A DNA stretch of 64,000 nt from Cronobacter malonaticus LMG 23826 (GTDB lineage: Bacteria > Pseudomonadota > Gammaproteobacteria > Enterobacterales > Enterobacteriaceae): assembly GCF_001277215.2 (NCBI RefSeq), contig NZ_CP013940.1:62001-126000 (forward strand). The letters are read 5' to 3'. Both the position numbers and the translations under genes were made by a program. Shown here one piece after another: positions 1-10,018 of this stretch; the first letter of the stretch is position 1, and every line of letters begins with the position of its first letter. Below the pieces are notes generated by a model. That model did not search any database. It was not told the DNA's origin and worked only from the letters and a program-made list of their open reading frames with translations.

Positions 1-462
1 GGAGTAGAGCGCCACGGCAAAGCCCACAATTCCAACCGTGGTGCGCTGCTCCACCGCAGCGTTAATGCTGCTGCTGAGCGTTTTGGCGAGCGTCGGATCG
101 CTGACGCTTTGCAGAATTTTATTAAAAATGTCCTGAAGCAGCGTCGGGTGCGAGGCGAGCACAAAGCCTGCGACCGCAAACGACACCATCAGTACCGGGA
201 TCATCGATAAAAACGAGAAATAGGTGATCGCGGCGCCGAACTGGTTGCCCATACGCTCGTTAAACCGCTCAAAGGCGCGGAGTAAATGAGCGACCGCCGG
301 ACGGCGCTCCACTTTCTCGACTTTCTGTTTCACGTTACCGATGACGCCCCCGGCGGGTTTATCGTCGGTTTTCTTCTCCTCAGGGCGCGTATCCAGCTGC
401 GGGACAGGCTGGTATTTCAGATCTTCGGTCGGGCGTTTAGCAGGCTGCTCCGGCGTGGTCAT
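1..462 (-). CDS. yhjD: Inner membrane protein YhjD, 5' part only (BrkB/YihY family)
   Basis: The gene runs off the left edge; only the first 154 codons are visible, starting at the ATG at 462. The first 45 or so residues are polar (Pro/Lys/Glu-rich, cytoplasmic). They are followed by a segment close to E. coli YhjD around RFNERMGNQFGAAITYFSF and the start of the first membrane helices. YhjD is a multi-pass inner membrane protein of the YihY/BrkB family; a role as alternative lipid IVA/lipid A precursor exporter has been proposed for E. coli. It lies next to yhjC as in E. coli, on the same strand, 52 bp apart. The identity is firm; the function is from family knowledge. Confidence 0.9.
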   Translation of the reverse strand, partial: MTTPEQPAKRPTEDLKYQPVPQLDTRPEEKKTDDKPAGGVIGNVKQKVEKVERRPAVAHLLRAFERFNERMGNQFGAAITYFSFLSMIPVLMVSFAVAGFVLASHPTLLQDIFNKILQSVSDPTLAKTLSSSINAAVEQRTTVGIVGFAVALYS

Positions 463-514
463 TAGCGTTGATTCCTTTTATTTTTTACAACTTGCTTCCA
501 AGTATAGCCCGCTG

Positions 515-1414
515 CTAGTCAACGTAACCTTTCATCACCGACGCCAGCCACTCCATAAACAGATGGACGCGCCGTGAAAGGTGCCGACGGTGCGGGTAAA
601 TCAGCGACACCGGCATTGGCGCGGCGCGGTATTGCGGCAGTACCTCCACGAGTTTGCCGCTGCGCAGCGCTTCCCGCACGCCGATGCGCGGCACCTGAAT
701 AATCCCCAGCCCGGCGAAGCAGGCGGCCTGGTAGGTTTCGGTGCTGTTGACCGTCAATACGCCACCGGTTTGTATCCACTCACTACCGCTCTCACGCCCG
801 ATTTCAAAGCCCGCCGGACGCGTGCCAAGCGTCGGGGTGTAATGCACCAGCGCGTGCGAGGCGAGATCGTCGAGCGTTTCAGGCGTGCCGAAGCGCGCCA
901 GATAATCCGGGCTGGCACAGTTGACCTGGCTTAATTTGCCAAGCGGGCGCGCCACCAGCCCGGAATCTTTCAACTGGCCGACGCGTACCACGCAGTCGAA
1001 ACCCTCGCGCACCACATCCACCAGCCGGTCGCTGCTGCTCAGCTCAAGCGCAATGCCAGGGTAGTGGTGAAGAAATTCCGGAAGACGCGGGATCACCACG
1101 TTTTGCGCCACCGCCACCGGCATATCGACACGTAAACGCCCGCTGACGCTCGCCGGATCGTGCAGAAACAAGCCGTCCAGTTCATCGAGATTCGCGAGCA
1201 GATCGCGCGCGCGCTCGTAATAGACCTGGCCGTCCTGGGTGAGATGTACCCGTCGCGTCGTGCGGTGCAGCAGGCGCGTGCCGAGCGCGCTCTCCAACGC
1301 CTGCACCTGCCGCGACACGCTGCCTTTCGGCAGGCTCAGCGTCTCGGCGGCGCGAGTAAAGCTCTCCAGCTCCGCCACTCGCACGAATAAACGCATTGCG
1401 TGAATTTTATCCAT
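515..1414 (-). CDS. yhjC: LysR-family transcriptional regulator YhjC
   Basis: This 299-residue protein has the LysR layout: an N-terminal winged helix-turn-helix (about residues 1-60, with LPKGSVSRQVQALE as the recognition region) and a C-terminal effector-binding domain (about 90-295). It matches E. coli YhjC along its whole length, and the neighbour yhjD agrees. It is divergent from the dehydrogenase gene at 1533; the 118-bp gap between them is the usual place for a LysR regulator to control both itself and its neighbour. In E. coli yhjC does not face this gene, so that regulatory link is inference. The inducer is unknown. Confidence 0.88.
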   Translation of the reverse strand: MDKIHAMRLFVRVAELESFTRAAETLSLPKGSVSRQVQALESALGTRLLHRTTRRVHLTQDGQVYYERARDLLANLDELDGLFLHDPASVSGRLRVDMPVAVAQNVVIPRLPEFLHHYPGIALELSSSDRLVDVVREGFDCVVRVGQLKDSGLVARPLGKLSQVNCASPDYLARFGTPETLDDLASHALVHYTPTLGTRPAGFEIGRESGSEWIQTGGVLTVNSTETYQAACFAGLGIIQVPRIGVREALRSGKLVEVLPQYRAAPMPVSLIYPHRRHLSRRVHLFMEWLASVMKGYVD

Positions 1415-1532
1415 CGCTGCCCCTCATTGTTGCTTTTAATGAAACAGTAAAGCGTATTGTGCGCTCTTTATCGTTCTGCTGTCAGCTAATAAGCTCTTTT
1501 TTAATCATCAACCAGACCCTGACGAGGTATTT

Positions 1533-2291
1533 ATGACGCAACGTATCGCAATCATCACCGGTGGCAGCCGCGGACTTGGTAAAAACGCGGCGCTGAAGCT
1601 CGCAGAGCGTGGAATTGGCATTTTGTTGACGTACCAGAGTCGGCGGGAAGATGCCGAGGCCGTGGTGCGTGAAATTGAACAAAAAGGCGTGAAAGCGGCA
1701 GCACTGGCGCTGAACGTCGCCGATAGCGCGTCCTTCCCGGCATTTGTTGCACAGGTGAAGGCGCAACTGCAACAGACCTGGCAGCGCGAGAGTTTTGATT
1801 ATTTAATCAACAACGCGGGTGTCGGGATTTATGCGCCGTTTGGCGAGTTCAGCGAGGCGCAGTTTGACGAGTTAGTGAACATTCACTTCAAGGGGCCGTT
1901 CTTTCTGACGCAGCAACTGCTGCCGCTGATTAACAACGGTGGACGCATCCTGAACGTCTCCAGCGGGCTGACGCGCTTTGCGCTGCCTGGCTATTCCGCG
2001 TATGCCTCAATGAAAGGCGCAATGGAGGTGCTGACGCGCTATCAGGCCAAAGAACTCGGCAGTCGCAATATCGCGGTGAATATCATCGCGCCAGGCGCGA
2101 TTGAAACGGACTTCGGCGGCGGACGGGTGCGCGATAATGAGGAGCTGAACCGCTTTATCGCCTCGCAAACGGCGCTCGGTCGTGTGGGGCTGCCGGATGA
2201 TATCGGCGCGGCGATTGCGGCCATTATCGGCGATGAGCTTGGCTGGATGAACGCGCAGCGGATTGAAGTTTCCGGTGGGATGTTCCTGTAA
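1533..2291 (+). CDS. Short-chain dehydrogenase/reductase (SDR), NAD(P)-dependent
   Basis: A classical SDR of 252 residues. The cofactor motif TGGSRGLG is at residues 9-16, NNAG at 93-96, the catalytic Ser at about 144, and the Tyr157-x-x-x-Lys161 pair in YSAYASMK. The Gly-rich loop with Ser-Arg suggests NADP(H), which is inference. The C-terminus (IEVSGGMFL) has the usual SDR ending. The start ATG follows GACGAGG, a fair ribosome site. It is divergent from yhjC and may be its target. The substrate cannot be told from sequence; many SDRs annotated as 3-oxoacyl-ACP reductase-like look like this. Confidence 0.85.
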   Translation: MTQRIAIITGGSRGLGKNAALKLAERGIGILLTYQSRREDAEAVVREIEQKGVKAAALALNVADSASFPAFVAQVKAQLQQTWQRESFDYLINNAGVGIYAPFGEFSEAQFDELVNIHFKGPFFLTQQLLPLINNGGRILNVSSGLTRFALPGYSAYASMKGAMEVLTRYQAKELGSRNIAVNIIAPGAIETDFGGGRVRDNEELNRFIASQTALGRVGLPDDIGAAIAAIIGDELGWMNAQRIEVSGGMFL

Positions 2292-2335
2292 GCGGCAGCC
2301 TTGCCCGGCGCAACCGGGCAAGGTGTTGTGGCAGG

Positions 2336-2734
2336 TTACTCTTTCTGGAAGTGCGTCACGCGAATGCGGTACGGCTGCTGTTTTTTATCAAGCGTACCGC
2401 TGATGCCCACCAGTTCATCCGGGCTGACCTCTTTACCCTGAAAGACCGCGTGCGGGATCATGACGTCGATATCGCCGCCTTTATCGCGGAACTGATAGAC
2501 GTCATCGCCTTTCTTTTTAATCAGGTAGCCGCGCAGGGTTACGGAGGCGCCATCGTGCATCTCTTTTGCCTGCTTCACGTCGATCGAGCGGGCGTCCGTG
2601 ATGCCGCGGTAGCCCTCTTTAAGCTGGTGCGGCGGCGGCGGGGCTTCATCGTTTTTAAAACCGCCTTTTTCTTCTGCCAGTGCAGGCAGCGCCAGTAACG
2701 CGGAAAGCGTGGCGATAATCACTGTTTTTTTCAT
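2336..2734 (-). CDS. Periplasmic OB-fold stress protein, YgiW/YdeI family
   Basis: A 132-residue protein with a signal peptide (cleavage about residue 20, after ALA) followed by a single small OB-fold domain. Residues about 60-130 resemble E. coli YgiW (SVTLRGYL, YQFRDKGGDIDVMIP, LVGISGTLD). The family is linked to tolerance of peroxide, cadmium and antimicrobial peptides in E. coli and Salmonella. A short Pro-rich linker (PPPPH) follows the mature N-terminus. It stands alone, convergent with the dehydrogenase gene, 44 bp from its stop. Family assignment is good; which paralog it is cannot be settled here. Confidence 0.8.
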   Translation of the reverse strand: MKKTVIIATLSALLALPALAEEKGGFKNDEAPPPPHQLKEGYRGITDARSIDVKQAKEMHDGASVTLRGYLIKKKGDDVYQFRDKGGDIDVMIPHAVFQGKEVSPDELVGISGTLDKKQQPYRIRVTHFQKE

Positions 2735-2827
2735 ACGTCTCCCTGTGTCGTTTCAGGTTAATGTTCTTTAAGCCTGGCACAAGGAAGCAAAAACGTCTTT
2801 CAGCGGAGTCGCATGTGGAGGCCAGAC

Positions 2828-2976
2828 GGCGGGTGCGCTGTGCTTACCCGCCCTGCGGGCTGAAACCGGCGTATATGTTTTTGCGTCATGGCGGGTGCGC
2901 TGCGCTTACCCGCCCTGCGGGCTAAAACTGGCGTATCTATTTTTGCGTAGGGTGGGTAAGCGCCAGCGCACCCACC
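2828..2976. repeat. Three copies of the GGCGGGTGCGC...TTACCCGCC palindrome
   Basis: Two copies lie in the same direction (2828-2852 and 2890-2914, 62 bp apart, each followed by CTGCGGGCT), and one is inverted (2947-2976). Each copy is an imperfect palindrome: the arms GGCGGGT and ACCCGCC flank a GCGCT/AGCGC core. The same element recurs about 20 times in this window, always between genes. It resembles a short relative of the REP/BoxC class; that relationship is inference. Confidence 0.85.
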
Positions 2977-2988
2977 GTTGCGTCAGAA

Positions 2989-3555
2989 TTAACTCTCCAC
3001 TGAATAGTCGCGTGCCAGCAGGCCAAACAGCCAGTCGTCATGCCAGCGTCCGCCGAGAAAGTAACTTTCCCGCAGCGTGCCCTCCTGAAGAAATCCCGCT
3101 TTTTCCAGCGTCTTCTTCGAGGCGATATTGCCGCCGGTGACGGTCGCCACCAGACGCCGCAGGCCGCAACCCTCAAAGGCGAGGCGGCAGATGGCGCGCA
3201 GCGATTCATAGCCGTAACCCCGCCCCTGAAAGGCGCTCGCCAGCAGAAACCCGACTTCAGCAATCCCTTCACCACGCATCACAAAGCCCGTTACACCCAC
3301 TGCCTTGCCGCTGTGCTTTTCGCTAATCAGCAAACAGAGCCAGCGGGCGCTTGCGGGCGTCCAGGGCGGCAGGCGCGACGTGAAATCCTGCATTCTCTGC
3401 GCGTCAGAGCGTGGGTCGGCCACAAAGCGCATCACATTGTCGTCACGTTGCAGGCTTAAAAAGAACGGCCAGTCGTCGGGCGAGAGGGGCCGGTAGACGA
3501 GATGGGCAGAGTCAAACGTCAGCAGGGCGTCGTTAAAAGGCGTGTCAGGGTGCAT
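2989..3555 (-). CDS. GNAT-family N-acetyltransferase (RimJ-like)
   Basis: A 188-residue GNAT acetyltransferase. The acetyl-CoA pyrophosphate loop is visible as GRGYGYESL, followed by ICRLAFEGCGLRRLVATV and ASKKTLEKAGF, the typical signature of the RimJ/RimL subgroup (N-terminal or small-molecule amine acetylation). The ATG at 3555 is preferred because GTGGAAA lies a few bases upstream; an upstream TTG at 3582 would add nine residues but has no ribosome site. The target is unknown. It is a single gene transcribed away from the HEPN-like gene at 3827. Confidence 0.8.
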   Translation of the reverse strand: MHPDTPFNDALLTFDSAHLVYRPLSPDDWPFFLSLQRDDNVMRFVADPRSDAQRMQDFTSRLPPWTPASARWLCLLISEKHSGKAVGVTGFVMRGEGIAEVGFLLASAFQGRGYGYESLRAICRLAFEGCGLRRLVATVTGGNIASKKTLEKAGFLQEGTLRESYFLGGRWHDDWLFGLLARDYSVES

Positions 3556-3826
3556 AGGGTTTCCACGTGGTAAGTACAGCAAACAGTGTTGCCTGAAAAA
3601 CGCGCCGCTGTCATTCCTGCCGTTGTTTCCCTGCTAATTCAGGCAGGAAAAGGCGATTTTTCACGCAAAAACCGACGTGTCACTTTTTTTCCGGCCATTT
3701 TCAGCTATGTTGTCTCACTGCCCGTCAGCGCAGATAAAAAATTCAGAAACAACAAGATACTTAAGTGAAATTTCGCCCGCTCCGCCCACCTTTATGACGG
3801 GGCGTTGAGCGCAAAAAGGATGCAAC

Positions 3827-5428
3827 ATGGCCCGCTCCACACAGCCTCTGGTAAGAGAAACATTTGAAACTGCGCTCACGGTGATCCGTCAGGCGTCGGT
3901 TGAAATTCTGGTTTTGCTTGGCGTTAACGTTGCGGAGGGCAAAGATCCGCAATGGTTTTTACAACAGCTCGACCAGGCGCGTCTCAATCTCGGCAACTGG
4001 GCGACGGTCGCCCGCCGGCTGAACCTTAACGACGCCGATATGTCGCAGTTCACGTTGCAGCTGCGCCATTTACAACAGCTGGTGCCGCAGTATGAGAGCG
4101 GCCAGGATGTGACGGAGAACCAGCTTCTCGCGGCGCTGCGTTTTGTGACCTGCCTTGAGAAGGTGCGCAACCAGCAGCCGAAACTGGGCTACTCCACCGA
4201 GATGAACGTCGATAACGCGCAGATGCAGCCCGATGCGCTGCGCCAGCTGCGCGCGCTCGATTTCACCCTGCGCGGCATGGTGCGCGAAGCCTGGCCGGAC
4301 GAACAGCAGCGCGTCAATCAGCTCAAACAGCTGTGCGGCGGCGATAAAGTACGCCGCTGGCTGAAAATGGGCGATAAGGGCGACATCCTGAGCGGCATGT
4401 TATTCAGCGAGCTGGCGATGCTGGTGGTGGATAAAAAGCTCTTTGCCCGCCATTACGACAAACTCTTCCAGGGCGCGACCTCGCTGACGCTGTTCGTCGA
4501 GCCGCGCAAAACGCTGCAAACCTTGCTGGATGATATCCGCGAAATCCGCAACGTCGCCGCGCTCGGTAAACCGCTTTCCGGCGCGCAGGAAGTGATGCTG
4601 GATAACTATTTCAACGCCATCAGCGCTCCGCTGCATAAAGCCTGTGGCGAAGGGCGTACGCGCGTGAACCCGGCCGCGCTGATGAAGGCTGACGATGCGC
4701 AGTTAAAAGCGTTTATCGATCATACCGCGAAGAAAAACAGCGTGGTCGGCGGGGATATTTTTGAGGTGCGCGATGCCATCGAAAGCCCGAGCCGTCGCCA
4801 GGACGGGAAAAAGCAGGAGACGCGCCAGCTGGTGATGGGCGCGGTCTGGGGCGCAGTAGGCCTTGGCGCTATCGCGATGGTGGTCGGCGCGCTGTTTATC
4901 GTAAGCGATACGCTTAAACCACCGTCGGCAGAAGAAGTGACCGCGCCTGTCGCGACCGCGATGGCCGCAGAGCCTGAGACCAACGACGACAGCCCGCGTC
5001 ATAAGCTCAGCAAAATGGGCATTACGTGGGATGAAGAGAACCTGCGTGCGGCTATCGATCGCGATGACAAACTGGTCACGCGCCTCTTTCTCGAGGCCGG
5101 AATGAACTGGAAAGTGGCCTGGACCGAGCAGGCGCTCGCGAAAAATCATGAAGAAACGCTGGAAACGCTGCTGCGCTATCGCCTCCAGATGGATGAGAAA
5201 AAACCGTGCCGCCGGATGATCACGACGTTAAGCCACGCGCTGTCGCAGGGCGAGAAAATGACGTCCATGCGTAAAGAGTATCTGCAGACGTTTTGCACCG
5301 TGCCCGCGGTCGTGGAGCGCCAGAAGCATGAGCTTGAGCAGGCGCAGCTGCGCGCGCAGGCGAACCCGAATGAGGAAACGAAGAAGTGGGTTAACATTCG
5401 CGAGACGATTTACCAGACGATCCGGTAA
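3827..5428 (+). CDS. HEPN-like membrane-anchored protein with ankyrin-like tail (resembles STY4199 family)
   Basis: This 533-residue protein has three parts. Residues 1-330 are helical and rich in charged residues, with no signal peptide. One strong membrane segment lies at about 333-357. A tail (about 395-533) contains ankyrin-like spacing (AAIDRDDKLVTRLFLEAGMN, then LETLLRYR). From memory it resembles Salmonella STY4199-type proteins that are annotated as HEPN-domain and also sit near gor. I do not see the R-x4-6-H motif of HEPN ribonucleases, so activity is doubtful. With one helix, the large N-terminal part would lie in the cytoplasm and the tail outside, or the reverse. It ends at a strong terminator. 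Function unknown. Confidence 0.6.
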   Translation: MARSTQPLVRETFETALTVIRQASVEILVLLGVNVAEGKDPQWFLQQLDQARLNLGNWATVARRLNLNDADMSQFTLQLRHLQQLVPQYESGQDVTENQLLAALRFVTCLEKVRNQQPKLGYSTEMNVDNAQMQPDALRQLRALDFTLRGMVREAWPDEQQRVNQLKQLCGGDKVRRWLKMGDKGDILSGMLFSELAMLVVDKKLFARHYDKLFQGATSLTLFVEPRKTLQTLLDDIREIRNVAALGKPLSGAQEVMLDNYFNAISAPLHKACGEGRTRVNPAALMKADDAQLKAFIDHTAKKNSVVGGDIFEVRDAIESPSRRQDGKKQETRQLVMGAVWGAVGLGAIAMVVGALFIVSDTLKPPSAEEVTAPVATAMAAEPETNDDSPRHKLSKMGITWDEENLRAAIDRDDKLVTRLFLEAGMNWKVAWTEQALAKNHEETLETLLRYRLQMDEKKPCRRMITTLSHALSQGEKMTSMRKEYLQTFCTVPAVVERQKHELEQAQLRAQANPNEETKKWVNIRETIYQTIR

Positions 5429-5456
5429 TTTCGCGGCGGTAAAAGCGCGGCAGCAA

Positions 5457-5487
5457 AAAGGGGAAGCAGACGCTTCCCCTTGTTTTT
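5457..5487. terminator. Bidirectional terminator between the HEPN-like gene and gor
   Basis: A GGGGAAGC/GCTTCCCC stem with a 4-nt loop is flanked by A-rich and T-rich tracts on both sides (AAAAAG upstream, TTGTTTTT downstream). It suits the ends of both convergent genes. Confidence 0.88.
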
Positions 5488-5505
5488 ACGCGCGGCGATG
5501 AGCAC

Positions 5506-6858
5506 TTAGCGCATCGTCACAAACTCTTCCGCGGCGGTCGGGTGGATGGCGACGGTGTTGTCGAAGTCTTTTTTGGTCGCGCCCATTTTCAGCGCCACCG
5601 CAAAGCCCTGCAGCATTTCGTCCATGCCGAAACCGATGCCGTGAATGCCGACGATTTTCTCCTCCGGCCCGACGCAGACCAGCTTCATGCGGCACGGCTG
5701 GCGGTGCGTGGTGACAGCGGTGTACATCGCGGTAAACGACGATTTGTAGATCTTCACGTTCGCATCGCCATACTGCTCGCGCGCCTGCGGCTCGGTAAGC
5801 CCGACGGTGCCGATAGGCGGATGGCTGAATACCACGGTAGGAATATTGCTGTAATCCAGATGTTCATCCGGCTTGTTGTTAAACAGGCGCTCGGAAAGGC
5901 GACGGCCCGCGGCAACCGCCACCGGCGTCAGCTCGACCGCGCCGGTATTATCGCCGACCGCATAAATACCCGGCACGTTGGTATTCTGGTATTTATCAAC
6001 GACGATATAGCCTTTTTCATCGGTTTTAACGCCCGTTGCCGCCAGGTTGAAATTATCGGTTTCCGGCTCGCGGCCAATCGCCCAGATCAGCGCGTCAACC
6101 GTTTCTGAACGGCCATCTTCCAGGTGCAGCGTCAGGCTGCCATCGCTGTTTTTCTCCACGGCTTTCGGCGTCGCATGCGTGTGAAGCTGCGGGCCTTCGG
6201 CTTGCATCACTTCCACCAGCGTTTCGGAAAGCATCGGATCGAACGTGCGCAGCGGCGCGTGTTTACGCACAAACAGGTGCGTCTTTGCGCCCAGCGCGTT
6301 GATAACACCCGCCAGTTCGACGGCGATATAGCCCGCGCCCACCACCGCCACGCGTTGCGGCATCGCCGACAGCGCGAAGAAGCCGTCGGAGTCGATACCG
6401 TATTCCGCGCCCGGAATATCCGGGTGGCTCGGACGTCCGCCGGTCGCGATCAGGATGTGATCGGCGGTGATCCGCTCGCCGTTCACTTCGACGGTGTGCG
6501 CGTCCACAAAGCGGGCGAAGCCCTGAATCACATCGACATTATTTTTGCCGAGCACGTTATCGTACGAGGTATGGATGCGGTCGATATAGGCGGTGCGGCT
6601 CGCCACCAGCTTCTGCCAGTCAAAATGATTGACGGTGGTGTCAAAGCCGTAATCCGGGCCGTACAGATGGATCGCCTCGGCGATTTGCGCGGCGTGCCAC
6701 ATGATTTTTTTCGGTACGCAGCCCACGTTGACGCAGGTGCCGCCCAGCGCTTTGGCTTCAATCAGGGCGCATTTCTGGCCGTACATGGCCGCACGGTTGA
6801 CAGAAGCGATACCGCCACTGCCGCCGCCGATGGCGAGGTAGTCGTAGTGTCTGGTCAT
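5506..6858 (-). CDS. gor: Glutathione reductase
   Basis: NADPH-dependent flavoenzyme that reduces glutathione disulfide to keep the cytosolic thiol pool reduced. The 450 residues equal the E. coli length. The FAD-binding GGGSGG is at 11-16, and the redox-active pair is Cys42/Cys47 in [14 protein letters not shown] second dinucleotide-binding [11 protein letters not shown] serves NADPH, and the C-terminal HPTAAEE carries His439/Glu444, the active-site base of the partner subunit. It lies next to rlmJ as in E. coli, same strand, with a 74-bp gap. All catalytic residues are present. Confidence 0.97.
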   Translation of the reverse strand: MTRHYDYLAIGGGSGGIASVNRAAMYGQKCALIEAKALGGTCVNVGCVPKKIMWHAAQIAEAIHLYGPDYGFDTTVNHFDWQKLVASRTAYIDRIHTSYDNVLGKNNVDVIQGFARFVDAHTVEVNGERITADHILIATGGRPSHPDIPGAEYGIDSDGFFALSAMPQRVAVVGAGYIAVELAGVINALGAKTHLFVRKHAPLRTFDPMLSETLVEVMQAEGPQLHTHATPKAVEKNSDGSLTLHLEDGRSETVDALIWAIGREPETDNFNLAATGVKTDEKGYIVVDKYQNTNVPGIYAVGDNTGAVELTPVAVAAGRRLSERLFNNKPDEHLDYSNIPTVVFSHPPIGTVGLTEPQAREQYGDANVKIYKSSFTAMYTAVTTHRQPCRMKLVCVGPEEKIVGIHGIGFGMDEMLQGFAVALKMGATKKDFDNTVAIHPTAAEEFVTMR

Positions 6859-6932
6859 GGCTGTTACCTTTTAATGATTCGAATTAACGCGATTGTAGTC
6901 CTGACGAACAGGGGTTCCACCTATAGCTGCGA

Positions 6933-7775
6933 TTACTCCGGCACAACCCATTTCAGCGTCGTGTGGCCGGTACCCGCCGGCACCAGCGCCTTGTGCAGCC
7001 ACGGCAACAGCGTCGCCATTTGCTGTTCCAGCTTCCACGGCGGGTTGATGACAATCATGCCCGAGGCGGTCATGCCGCGCTGATCGCTGTCCGGGCGCAC
7101 CGCCAGCTCGATTTGCAGAATGCGGCGAATGCCGGTGGCTTCCAGATCGTTCATCATACGCTTGATTTGGTTGCGCAAAACGACCGGATACCAGAGCGCG
7201 TAGACGCCGGTCGCAAAGCGTTTGTAGCCTTCGCTGATGCCCTGAACCACCGCCTGATAGTCAGTTTTGATTTCATAAGGCGGGTCGATAAGGATCAGGC
7301 CGCGGCGCGAGGCGGGCGGCAGTTTCGATTTCAGCTGCTGATAGCCGTCGGCGCGCTCGACGCGGGCGCGTTCATCTTTCTGAAATTCGCCGCGCAGCAG
7401 CGGGAAATCGCTCGGGTGCAGCTCAGTCAGTTGCAGGCTGTCCTGCGGACGCAGCAGCTGGCGCGCGATAAGCGGCGAGCCGGGGTAGTAGCGCAGCTGG
7501 CCGCTACGGTTGAAGTGCGACACGGCGCTGATGTAAGGCTCAAGCTCGGCGGGCAGATCGTCCCGCTTCCAGATGCGCGCGATGCCTTCCAGATATTCCC
7601 CCGTGCGCTCGGCGTGTTCGCCGCTCAGCAGATAGCGCCCGGCACCCGCGTGGGTATCCAGATACAGAAACGGTTTTTCTTTCTCTTTGAGCGATTCAAT
7701 GATCAGGCTCTGGACGGTGTGTTTGAGGACATCGGCGTGGTTGCCGGCGTGGAAGCTGTGGCGGTAACTGAGCAT
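6933..7775 (-). CDS. rlmJ: 23S rRNA (adenine-2030 N6)-methyltransferase RlmJ
   Basis: Methylates A2030 of 23S rRNA using S-adenosylmethionine. The protein is 280 residues, like E. coli RlmJ (YhiR). The N-terminal MLSYRHSFHAGNHADVLKH and the DPPY catalytic motif (about residues 164-167) are diagnostic. The start ATG at 7775 has no strong ribosome site but matches the family N-terminus exactly. It lies divergent from prlC, as in E. coli, sharing a 192-bp promoter region that holds the prlC heat-shock promoter. Confidence 0.95.
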   Translation of the reverse strand: MLSYRHSFHAGNHADVLKHTVQSLIIESLKEKEKPFLYLDTHAGAGRYLLSGEHAERTGEYLEGIARIWKRDDLPAELEPYISAVSHFNRSGQLRYYPGSPLIARQLLRPQDSLQLTELHPSDFPLLRGEFQKDERARVERADGYQQLKSKLPPASRRGLILIDPPYEIKTDYQAVVQGISEGYKRFATGVYALWYPVVLRNQIKRMMNDLEATGIRRILQIELAVRPDSDQRGMTASGMIVINPPWKLEQQMATLLPWLHKALVPAGTGHTTLKWVVPE

Positions 7776-7883
7776 GGAGGATGGGTTTCCAAAAGGCGTA
7801 AATGAACATCGATTTTGAACAGTATACCGGAAAGTGACCGCTTACGGGATGTGCTGTCGTGCCCCTTAAAGCCCAGCGCCAGC

Positions 7884-7913
7884 CATTGAAATTAACTACA
7901 CTAAACCCCATGC
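7884..7913 (+). promoter_or_regulatory. Sigma-32 (heat-shock) promoter of prlC
   Basis: The -35 is ATTGAAA (TTGAA at 7886-7890) and the -10 is CCCCATGCT (CCCCAT at 7906-7911). The gap between TTGAAA and CCCCAT is 14 bp. This fits the RpoH consensus CTTGAA-N13/14-CCCCAT. Transcription would start about 50 bp before the prlC ATG. E. coli prlC is also a heat-shock gene. Confidence 0.8.
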
Positions 7914-7967
7914 TACAAGACATTGTCGCTGCAAGATGCGCTTAACAACACTAATCAGGACGCGCTT

Positions 7968-10010
7968 ATGACCAATCCATTACTGACGCCTTTTGAACTG
8001 CCGCCGTTTTCCTCCATTAAACCCGAGCACGTGGTGCCTGCCGTTACGAAGGCGCTGGAAGATTGCCGCGCGCAGGTGGAGGCGGTAGTCGGCCGCGGCG
8101 CGCCTTACAGCTGGGAATCGCTCTGCCAGCCGCTGGCGGAAACCGACGACCGACTGGGCCGTATTTTCTCGCCGATAAGCCACCTGAACTCCGTAAAAAA
8201 TAGCCCGGAGCTGCGCGAAGCCTATGAGCAGACGCTGCCGCTGCTCTCGGAATACAGCACCTGGGTGGGCCAGCACGAAGGGCTTTACCAGGCCTACCGC
8301 GATTTACGCGATGGCGAGAACTACGCGAAGCTCGACACCGCGCAGAAAAAAGCGGTCGATAACGCGCTGCGCGATTTTGAGCTTTCCGGCATTGGCCTGC
8401 CGAAAGAGAAGCAAAAACGCTACGGCGAAATCGCCGCGCGTCTCTCTGAGCTTGGATCGCTCTACAGCAACAACGTGCTGGACGCGACCCAGGGCTGGAC
8501 GAAGCTGATTACCGATGAATCTGAGCTTTCCGGGATGCCGGAAAGCGCGCTGGCGGCCGCGAAAGCGATGGCCGAAGCCAAAGAGCAGGAGGGCTTCCTG
8601 CTGACGCTTGATATCCCAAACTACCTGCCGGTGATGACCTACTGCGACAACCAGGCGCTTCGCGAAGAGATGTACCGCGCCTACAGCACGCGCGCCTCTG
8701 ACCAGGGGCCGAACGCGGGCAAATGGGACAACACGCCGGTGATGGAAGAGATCCTGGCGCTGCGTCACGAACTGGCGCAACTGCTGGGCTTTGACAGCTA
8801 CGCAGACAAATCGCTCGCCACCAAAATGGCGGAAAACCCGCAGCAGGTGCTGGATTTCTTAACCGATCTGGCCAAACGCGCCCGCCCGCAGGGTGAAAAA
8901 GAGCTCGCCCAGCTGCGCGCCTTCGCCAAAGAACACTTCAGCGTTGACGAGCTGCAACCGTGGGACATTGCGTACTACAGCGAAAAACAGAAGCAGCATC
9001 TCTACAGCATCAGCGATGAGCAGCTGCGCCCGTATTTCCCGGAAAACAAAGCGGTTAACGGCCTGTTTGAAGTAGTAAAACGCATTTACGGCATCAGCGC
9101 CAAAGAGCGCAAAGATATCGACGTCTGGCACCCGGACGTGCGTTTCTTCGAGCTGTATGACGAGAGCGGCGAACTGCGCGGCAGCTTCTACCTGGACCTC
9201 TACGCGCGTGAGAACAAGCGCGGCGGGGCGTGGATGGACGACTGCGTCGGCCAGATGCGTAAAGCGGACGGCTCGCTGCAAAAACCGGTCGCCTACCTCA
9301 CCTGTAACTTTAACCGTCCGGTGAGCGGCAAACCGGCGCTGTTCACCCATGACGAAGTGATCACGCTGTTCCATGAATTTGGTCACGGCCTGCACCATAT
9401 GCTGACCCGCATCGAAACCCCAGGGGTGGCGGGTATCAGCGGCGTACCGTGGGATGCCGTCGAGCTGCCGAGCCAGTTTATGGAAAACTGGTGCTGGGAG
9501 CCGGAGGCGCTGGCGTTTATCTCCGGCCATTATGAAACCGGCGAGCCGCTGCCGCAGGAGCTGCTGGATAAAATGCTGGCCGCGAAAAACTACCAGGCGG
9601 CGATGTTTATCTTGCGCCAGCTGGAGTTCGGCCTGTTCGATTTCCGTCTGCATGCGCAGTTCAGCCCGGAGCAGGGCGCGAAAGTGCTGGAGACGCTCGC
9701 CGAGATCAAAAAACAGGTCGCCGTGGTGCCAGGCCCAAGCTGGGGCCGCTTCCCGCACGCGTTCAGCCATATCTTCGCGGGCGGCTACGCGGCGGGCTAC
9801 TACAGCTACCTGTGGGCCGACGTGCTGGCGGCGGATGCCTATTCCCGTTTCGAAGAAGAGGGGATTTTCAACCGCGAAACCGGCCAGTCGTTCCTCGACA
9901 ACATCCTGACGCGCGGCGGCTCCGAAGAACCGATGGAGCTGTTCAAACGCTTCCGCGGCCGTGAACCGCAGCTCGACGCGATGCTGGAACACTACGGCAT
10001 CCAGGGCTGA
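7968..10010 (+). CDS. prlC: Oligopeptidase A (M3 metallopeptidase)
   Basis: Cytosolic zinc endopeptidase that degrades short peptides, including cleaved lipoprotein signal peptides. With the ATG at 7968 (behind AGGA) the product is 680 residues, the E. coli length; the reading frame is open 15 codons further upstream but that part has no match. The zinc site HEFGH falls at residues 469-473, with the second-shell Glu in the following helix ([14 protein letters not shown]). rsmJ follows 8 bp downstream, so the two are probably one operon driven by the heat-shock promoter just upstream. Confidence 0.96.
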   Translation: MTNPLLTPFELPPFSSIKPEHVVPAVTKALEDCRAQVEAVVGRGAPYSWESLCQPLAETDDRLGRIFSPISHLNSVKNSPELREAYEQTLPLLSEYSTWVGQHEGLYQAYRDLRDGENYAKLDTAQKKAVDNALRDFELSGIGLPKEKQKRYGEIAARLSELGSLYSNNVLDATQGWTKLITDESELSGMPESALAAAKAMAEAKEQEGFLLTLDIPNYLPVMTYCDNQALREEMYRAYSTRASDQGPNAGKWDNTPVMEEILALRHELAQLLGFDSYADKSLATKMAENPQQVLDFLTDLAKRARPQGEKELAQLRAFAKEHFSVDELQPWDIAYYSEKQKQHLYSISDEQLRPYFPENKAVNGLFEVVKRIYGISAKERKDIDVWHPDVRFFELYDESGELRGSFYLDLYARENKRGGAWMDDCVGQMRKADGSLQKPVAYLTCNFNRPVSGKPALFTHDEVITLFHEFGHGLHHMLTRIETPGVAGISGVPWDAVELPSQFMENWCWEPEALAFISGHYETGEPLPQELLDKMLAAKNYQAAMFILRQLEFGLFDFRLHAQFSPEQGAKVLETLAEIKKQVAVVPGPSWGRFPHAFSHIFAGGYAAGYYSYLWADVLAADAYSRFEEEGIFNRETGQSFLDNILTRGGSEEPMELFKRFRGREPQLDAMLEHYGIQG

Positions 10011-10018
10011 CGACACGC

